A stretch of 18,003 nucleotides of DNA from DATEJJ01 sp039649115 (GTDB lineage: Bacteria; Actinomycetota; Actinomycetes; Mycobacteriales; Micromonosporaceae): positions 1 through 18,003 of the forward strand of contig JBBWZQ010000262.1 in NCBI GenBank assembly GCA_039649115.1, read 5' to 3'. A model generated the notes under the pieces. That model was given only the letters and a program-made list of their open reading frames with translations, was not told where the DNA came from and ran no database searches. A program made the position numbers and the translations under genes. This document shows, in pieces, positions 14,500-18,003 of this stretch. The first letter of the stretch is position 1. Every line of letters starts with the position of its first letter.

Positions 14500-15870
14500 A
14501 TGAGGTTGGACGACGGTGCACCCCCCGGCGAGCCGTTCGAGGATGACTACCCCGGACACACGCACGACGAGAGCTGCGGCGAGCTGCACTGGGCGGTCCA
14601 GCGGCAGGTCGCCGAGCTGGCCCAGCGGCGCTACGAGCCCGCGGTGCGCCGCGACATCCTGGCCACCCTCCAGCGCCGCCGCACGGCCCGGGACGGTGAG
14701 GTGGTCCAGTTCGACGTGCTGCCGGTGGACGTGGGCTTCGACCACCTCCTGGTCAGCGGCGAGCTGCTGCTCGGCAGGTCGTCGTACGAGCAGGCCGGTG
14801 CCCGGGCACTGCTGGACTCGTTCGGGCTGGCGCAGGTGGACCTCGGCTGCGCCGAACTGGACGGCCGGGTCGTCCGGACGCGCAACCCGGACCTGCCCGG
14901 CGCCACCCTCGACGACGTGGCCCGGTCGCTGCGCCGGCGCGGGTACACCGCCTCGGTGGACCACATCGTCCCGCTCGCCCCGGTGATCAAGGGACTCGGC
15001 GGTGCCGAGCCGGCCACCGGCCCCGGCCCGTTCTCCCAGTACGGGCTGCGGTGCGAGGGTCCGCAGGCCCGGGTCGGGATCATCGACACCGGTATCAGCG
15101 CGGAGATCCGCGACGACCACTGGCTGGCCCGCGTTCCCCGCGACGGCAACATCGACCCGCTGGACGACCTGCCGACCCGCGACGGGTACCTCGACTTCGC
15201 CGCCGGGCACGGCACCTTCGTGTCCGGCATCATCGCGCAGGTCGCGCCGGGCGCCGACATCCGGGTGTACCGGGCGCTGGACGGCGACGGCATCGGCGGC
15301 GAGCGGCAGGTGGCCTGCGCGATGATCCGGGCGGTCAAGGACGACGGCTGCCAGATCCTCAACCTGTCGCTGGGCGGCCAGACGCCGGACACCGTGCCGC
15401 CGGTCGCGATCAGCGCGGCACTCGAAGTCATCAGCGAGATCGAGCAGGAGCGGGGACAGAAGGTGGTGATCGTCGCTGCCGCCGGCAACTACGCCGACAA
15501 CACACCCTGCTGGCCGGCGGCGTTCCGCAAGGTCGTCTCGGTCGCCGCCCTCGGCCCCGACATGCAGCCCACCACCTGGTCCAGCCGGGGGTACTGGGTG
15601 ACCTGCTCCACGATCGGGCAGGGGCTGCTCTCCACCTACGTCGAGGGGCAGGAGTCCGCGGCCGTCGACCCCGCCCCGGACGTCTTCCCCCGGGACGCCT
15701 GGGCGGTGTGGAACGGCACCTCGTTCGCCGCGCCACAGGTCGCCGGGGCCGTCGCGCGGATGGCCCAGGACCTTGGCATCACTCCCCACGAGGCGCTGGT
15801 CCGGCTGCTGCGTGCCGGCCGGCCCATTCCCGACTTCGGGCAGGCACTGCGGATCCTGCCCGGACTCTGA
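14500..15870 (+). CDS. S8 family subtilisin-like serine protease with distinct N-terminal region, leaderless
   Basis: A 456-residue protein. ATG 14500 has GAGGAGG 5 bases upstream. The N-terminal 185 residues are acidic then mixed and do not resemble the I9-like prodomain of the other subtilisin; they include RRDILATLQRRR and FDVLPVDVGFDHLLVSGELLL. The protease domain has Asp196 in VGIIDTG, His237 in AAGHGTFVSG, Asn330 in AAAGN and Ser408 in NGTSFAAP, so the triad is complete. There is no signal peptide or anchor. It is divergent from the CHAT gene and lies 191 bases before the sigma-factor gene in the same direction. Acting as an intracellular effector or processing protease in the same system as CHAT is inference from this arrangement. 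Confidence 0.92.
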   Translation: MRLDDGAPPGEPFEDDYPGHTHDESCGELHWAVQRQVAELAQRRYEPAVRRDILATLQRRRTARDGEVVQFDVLPVDVGFDHLLVSGELLLGRSSYEQAGARALLDSFGLAQVDLGCAELDGRVVRTRNPDLPGATLDDVARSLRRRGYTASVDHIVPLAPVIKGLGGAEPATGPGPFSQYGLRCEGPQARVGIIDTGISAEIRDDHWLARVPRDGNIDPLDDLPTRDGYLDFAAGHGTFVSGIIAQVAPGADIRVYRALDGDGIGGERQVACAMIRAVKDDGCQILNLSLGGQTPDTVPPVAISAALEVISEIEQERGQKVVIVAAAGNYADNTPCWPAAFRKVVSVAALGPDMQPTTWSSRGYWVTCSTIGQGLLSTYVEGQESAAVDPAPDVFPRDAWAVWNGTSFAAPQVAGAVARMAQDLGITPHEALVRLLRAGRPIPDFGQALRILPGL

Positions 15871-15953
15871 CCGCCATGAACCCAGCTCCTGCCGCGCTCG
15901 CCCACCGGAGCGGGGGACCGCGCCCGAAAAGATCGCCCGGTTGTGTCGGGAAG

Positions 15954-15981
15954 TTGAGCGACAAGATCGCGGCGGTGTATC
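15954..15981 (+). promoter_or_regulatory. Possible promoter of the sigma-factor gene
   Basis: TTGAGC (15954-15959) and TGTATC (15976-15981), 16 bases apart, loosely fit a housekeeping -35/-10 pair about 80 bases before the sigma start. AAGATCGC is repeated nearby (near 15929 and 15964). The match is weak and made by eye. Confidence 0.25.
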
Positions 15982-16061
15982 ACCCTCGATCTCGGGCGAC
16001 TCCTCAGTCGTGGGGACCGCACGTCCTGTCGGGCAGGGGCCTGCGGGTGAAGGGGGATGGC

Positions 16062-16688
16062 GTGCGTATGGCGAAGGCATCCGACTTACCAACGCTGGTC
16101 CGGGCGAGCGTCGACGGCGACGAGGAGGCGTGGAACGAGCTGGTGCGCCGGCACGCGCACCTCGTCATGGCCGTCACCCGGCAGTACCGCATCCCGCCGG
16201 CGGACGCGCAGGACATCAGCCAGACCGTGTGGCTGCGCCTGGTCGAGCATCTCGCGGACATCCGGGAGCCGGCCGCGATCTCCGGCTGGATCATCACCAC
16301 GACGAAACACGAGTGCCTGCGCCTGCTGCGCTCCGGCGGCCGGACGGTTCCGGTTGACCCGCTCAACGGGCGGGTACTGGACCAGTCGGCGGCGGACGAC
16401 GTGGACGGAGGACTGCTGGATGCCGAGCGGCACCAGGCGCTGCGGGACGGGCTCGCGGAGCTGGCACCGCAGCAGCGGGAGCTGCTGGTGCTGCTGGCGG
16501 CCGACCCACCGGCTCCGTACGCTGAGATCAGCCGGCGGCTGGGGATACCCATAGGAAGCATCGGACCGACCCGCAGCCGGATCCTGGAGAAGCTCCGCGC
16601 GACGAATGCGATCAGGACGTACCTGGAGGCGACGCGTGAAGCCGCCGCGAATGGAGGTGGACGGCATGCCCTCGCCGAACTGGAATGA
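16062..16688 (+). CDS. ECF-type sigma-70 family RNA polymerase sigma factor
   Basis: A 208-residue protein if GTG 16062 is used (AAGGGGG 5 bases before it); ATG 16068 would give 206. Sigma region 2 spans about 22-92 (AWNELVRRHAHLVMAVTRQYR, then DAQDISQTVWLRLVEHL and GWIITTTKHECLRLLR). Region 4 spans about 126-180 (LAPQQRELLVLLA, then YAEISRRLGIPIGSIGPTRSRILEKLR). There is no region 1.1 or 3, so it is of the ECF or ECF-like class. It probably directs polymerase to genes of its own locus or regulon. Its 3' end overlaps the start of the next gene by 23 bases. The frame is open far upstream across the subtilisin gene, but that part is an out-of-frame artefact. Confidence 0.93.
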   Translation: MRMAKASDLPTLVRASVDGDEEAWNELVRRHAHLVMAVTRQYRIPPADAQDISQTVWLRLVEHLADIREPAAISGWIITTTKHECLRLLRSGGRTVPVDPLNGRVLDQSAADDVDGGLLDAERHQALRDGLAELAPQQRELLVLLAADPPAPYAEISRRLGIPIGSIGPTRSRILEKLRATNAIRTYLEATREAAANGGGRHALAELE

Positions 16689-17124
16689 CGACGACGAGCT
16701 CATGGCCGACCTGCGCGCCGCGCTCACGGTACCGGCCGTCGACGAACAGGTCCTGACCGCCGCGCGCGGCGCCTTCGCCTGGCGTGGCATCGACGCCGAC
16801 CTGGAGCTGATCGGGCTGCTGTACGACTCGCACCTCGACGTCGCGACCTCGGTGCGGGAGAGCCCCACGGAGTCGCCGCGCACGCTGGCGTTCCACGGCG
16901 ACAACCTGGGTGTGGAGATCGAGCTGAACGACTCCGGCATCGAGGGCCAGCTCATCCCGGCGCAGCCGGGCCTCGTCACGCTGGTCACCGCCGACGGCCC
17001 GTACGCCGCCGTGCCCGCCGACGGGGTCGGCTGCTTCTCGTTCCCCAAGCCGCCGGGCGGACCCATCCGGCTGGAGTGCTCCACCGAGGCGGGCCGGTTC
17101 GTCACGGTCTGGATCACCGTCTGA
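16666..17124 (+). CDS. Sigma-coupled 152-residue protein, candidate sigma regulator
   Basis: ATG 16666 has GGAGG at 16653-16657, inside the sigma gene, and overlaps the sigma stop by 23 bases, so translation is likely coupled. Residues 1-60 are helical and acidic (DDDELMADLRAAL and AARGAFAWRGIDADLELIGLLYDS). Residues 70-152 look like a beta-sandwich (TLAFHGDNLGVEIEL, then GLVTLVTADGPYAAV and PIRLECSTEAGRFVTVWI). There is no membrane segment and no zinc-binding HXXXCXXC motif, so it is not a standard anti-sigma factor. I recall similar proteins beside ECF sigma genes in other actinomycetes but know no family name. A cytoplasmic sigma regulator or protease substrate is the best guess. Confidence 0.8.
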   Translation: MPSPNWNDDDELMADLRAALTVPAVDEQVLTAARGAFAWRGIDADLELIGLLYDSHLDVATSVRESPTESPRTLAFHGDNLGVEIELNDSGIEGQLIPAQPGLVTLVTADGPYAAVPADGVGCFSFPKPPGGPIRLECSTEAGRFVTVWITV

Positions 17125-17135
17125 TCTGGCCCCGC

Positions 17136-17170
17136 CCTGCTACCGTCTGCCAGCAGGCGACGGTAGCAGG
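17136..17170. terminator. Strong hairpin between the sigma-coupled gene and the SPFH gene
   Basis: A 12-bp perfect inverted repeat, CCTGCTACCGTC (17136-17147) and GACGGTAGCAGG (17159-17170), continues through a one-base bulge into a GCC/GGC stem with an AGCA loop. It starts 11 bases after a stop codon and ends 2 bases before the AAGGGGG ribosome site of the next gene. It may be a terminator, an attenuator or a leader structure that influences SPFH translation. Confidence 0.65.
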
Positions 17171-17185
17171 ACAAGGGGGCCCGCC

Positions 17186-18003
17186 GTGGGACTGATGGAC
17201 AAGCTCCGAGGCGAGCTGATCGACATCATCGAGTGGCTGGACGACAGCCGCGACACGATCGTCTGGCGCTTTCCGCGGTACGACAACGAGATCAAGATGG
17301 GTGCCCAGCTCGTCGTCCGGGAGTCCCAGACGGCGGTCTTCGTGAACGAGGGCAGCGTCGCCGACACCTACGGGCCCGGCACGTACACCCTGCAGACCGA
17401 GAACATGCCGATCCTGTCCACGCTGCGGGGCTGGAAGTACGGCTTCCACTCGCCGTTCAAGGCCGAGGTCTACTTCGTCAACACCCGCCAGTTCACCGAC
17501 ATGAAATGGGGCACCCAGAACCCCGTCATCGTGCGGGACGCCGAGTTCGGCATGGTGCGGCTGCGCGCCTTCGGCGCCTACTCGGTTCGCGTCGTCGACG
17601 CCACCAAGCTTCTTCGCGAGCTGGTCGGCACCGACCCGCAGTTCCGCACCGAGGAGGTGGAGGAGTACCTGCGGCAGACGATCGTCGGGCGGCTGGGCAG
17701 CGCGCTGGCCACGGCGCAGGTACCGATGCTCGACCTCGCGGCGCACCAGGACGCGATCGGGGCCAGGTTGGCCGGCGTGCTGACCGAGGAGCTGTCCGCG
17801 ATCGGCATCGCGATCCCCAGGTTCATCATCGAGAACATCTCGGTGCCGCCCGAGGTGGAGGAGGCGCTGGACAAGCGCACCCAGATGGGCATCGTGGGCA
17901 ACCTCGACCAGTACACGAAATTCCAGGCCGCCAACGCCCTGGAGGACGCGGCGAACAACCCCGGCGGCGCGGGCGAGGGCATCGGGCTGGGGCTGGGCAT
18001 GGC
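17186..18003 (+). CDS. SPFH-domain protein (3' end outside window)
   Basis: 272 codons are visible. GTG 17186 has AAGGGGG (17173-17179) 6 bases upstream. The start MGLMDKLRGELIDIIEWLDD, then VWRFPRYDNEIKMGAQLVVRE and a central SPFH/band-7-like region (about 40-230, including QTAVFVNEGSVADTYGPGTYTL and IENISVPPEVEEALDKR), match the bacterial YdjI-type SPFH ('virion core-like') proteins. Relatives often end in zinc ribbons after a Gly-rich linker; the Gly-rich linker begins near residue 259 and the sequence ends there. Such proteins form oligomeric scaffolds near membranes. Whether it belongs functionally with the protease locus is unclear because the hairpin separates them. Confidence 0.9.
   Translation, partial: MGLMDKLRGELIDIIEWLDDSRDTIVWRFPRYDNEIKMGAQLVVRESQTAVFVNEGSVADTYGPGTYTLQTENMPILSTLRGWKYGFHSPFKAEVYFVNTRQFTDMKWGTQNPVIVRDAEFGMVRLRAFGAYSVRVVDATKLLRELVGTDPQFRTEEVEEYLRQTIVGRLGSALATAQVPMLDLAAHQDAIGARLAGVLTEELSAIGIAIPRFIIENISVPPEVEEALDKRTQMGIVGNLDQYTKFQAANALEDAANNPGGAGEGIGLGLGM

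Noticed and set aside
11708..14503. Plus-strand open frame of about 930 codons opposite the CHAT gene
   Set aside because: It is antisense to an intact TPR-CHAT gene. Its translation is Gln/Arg/Gly-rich and shows no domain.
15051..16061. N-terminal extension of the sigma factor across the second subtilisin gene
   Set aside because: It is out of frame with an intact protease gene and has no domain. A ribosome site precedes GTG 16062.
1..18003. tRNA, rRNA, insertion sequences or prophage genes
   Set aside because: I saw no tRNA-like cloverleaf, rRNA motif, transposase motif, integrase or attachment-site repeat in either strand.

Overview
The window is very GC-rich, with third codon positions almost always G or C in the genes and frequent GTG or TTG starts. 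A DUF4193 protein, a DUF6082-type membrane protein and a Tex protein with a Gly/Arg-rich tail point to a filamentous actinomycete. Micromonosporaceae is my best guess from gene content alone; no rRNA or tRNA is present to confirm it.

Left part (1-2173): the 3' end of an unrecognised plus-strand gene; a minus-strand stretch whose coding signal switches frame twice (probable broken gene); an AT-rich pocket with short direct repeats; a two-helix DUF6082-type membrane protein; a near-perfect bidirectional terminator hairpin; a convergent 78-residue conserved small protein; and a small acidic hypothetical protein.

Middle part (2198-9448, all minus strand): read 5' to 3' on the minus strand, a DUF4193 zinc-ribbon protein, a large hairpin, Tex, a tail-anchored membrane protein, a MoxR/Mg-chelatase-like AAA+ ATPase and its VWA-domain partner. 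Tex to VWA are separated by only 42-82 bases and look like one transcription unit. The ATPase and VWA proteins form the classic MoxR-VWA chaperone-like pair.

Right part (9759-18003): a protease-rich locus with alternating orientation. It holds a leaderless double peptidoglycan-binding-domain protein (-), a leaderless subtilisin (+), a TPR-CHAT caspase-like protease (-), a second leaderless subtilisin with a different N-terminal region (+), an ECF-type sigma factor (+) and a 152-residue protein whose start overlaps the sigma gene by 23 bases. An SPFH-domain protein (+, cut by the window end) follows behind a 12-bp-stem hairpin. Three intact proteases (CHAT His/Cys and two Asp/His/Ser triads) beside a sigma factor and a translationally coupled partner suggest a protease-controlled signalling or conflict system. 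The arrangement recalls TPR-CHAT control of a sigma factor in type III-E CRISPR (Craspase), but no CRISPR components are present. This functional reading is inference; gene boundaries and catalytic motifs are read directly from the sequence.
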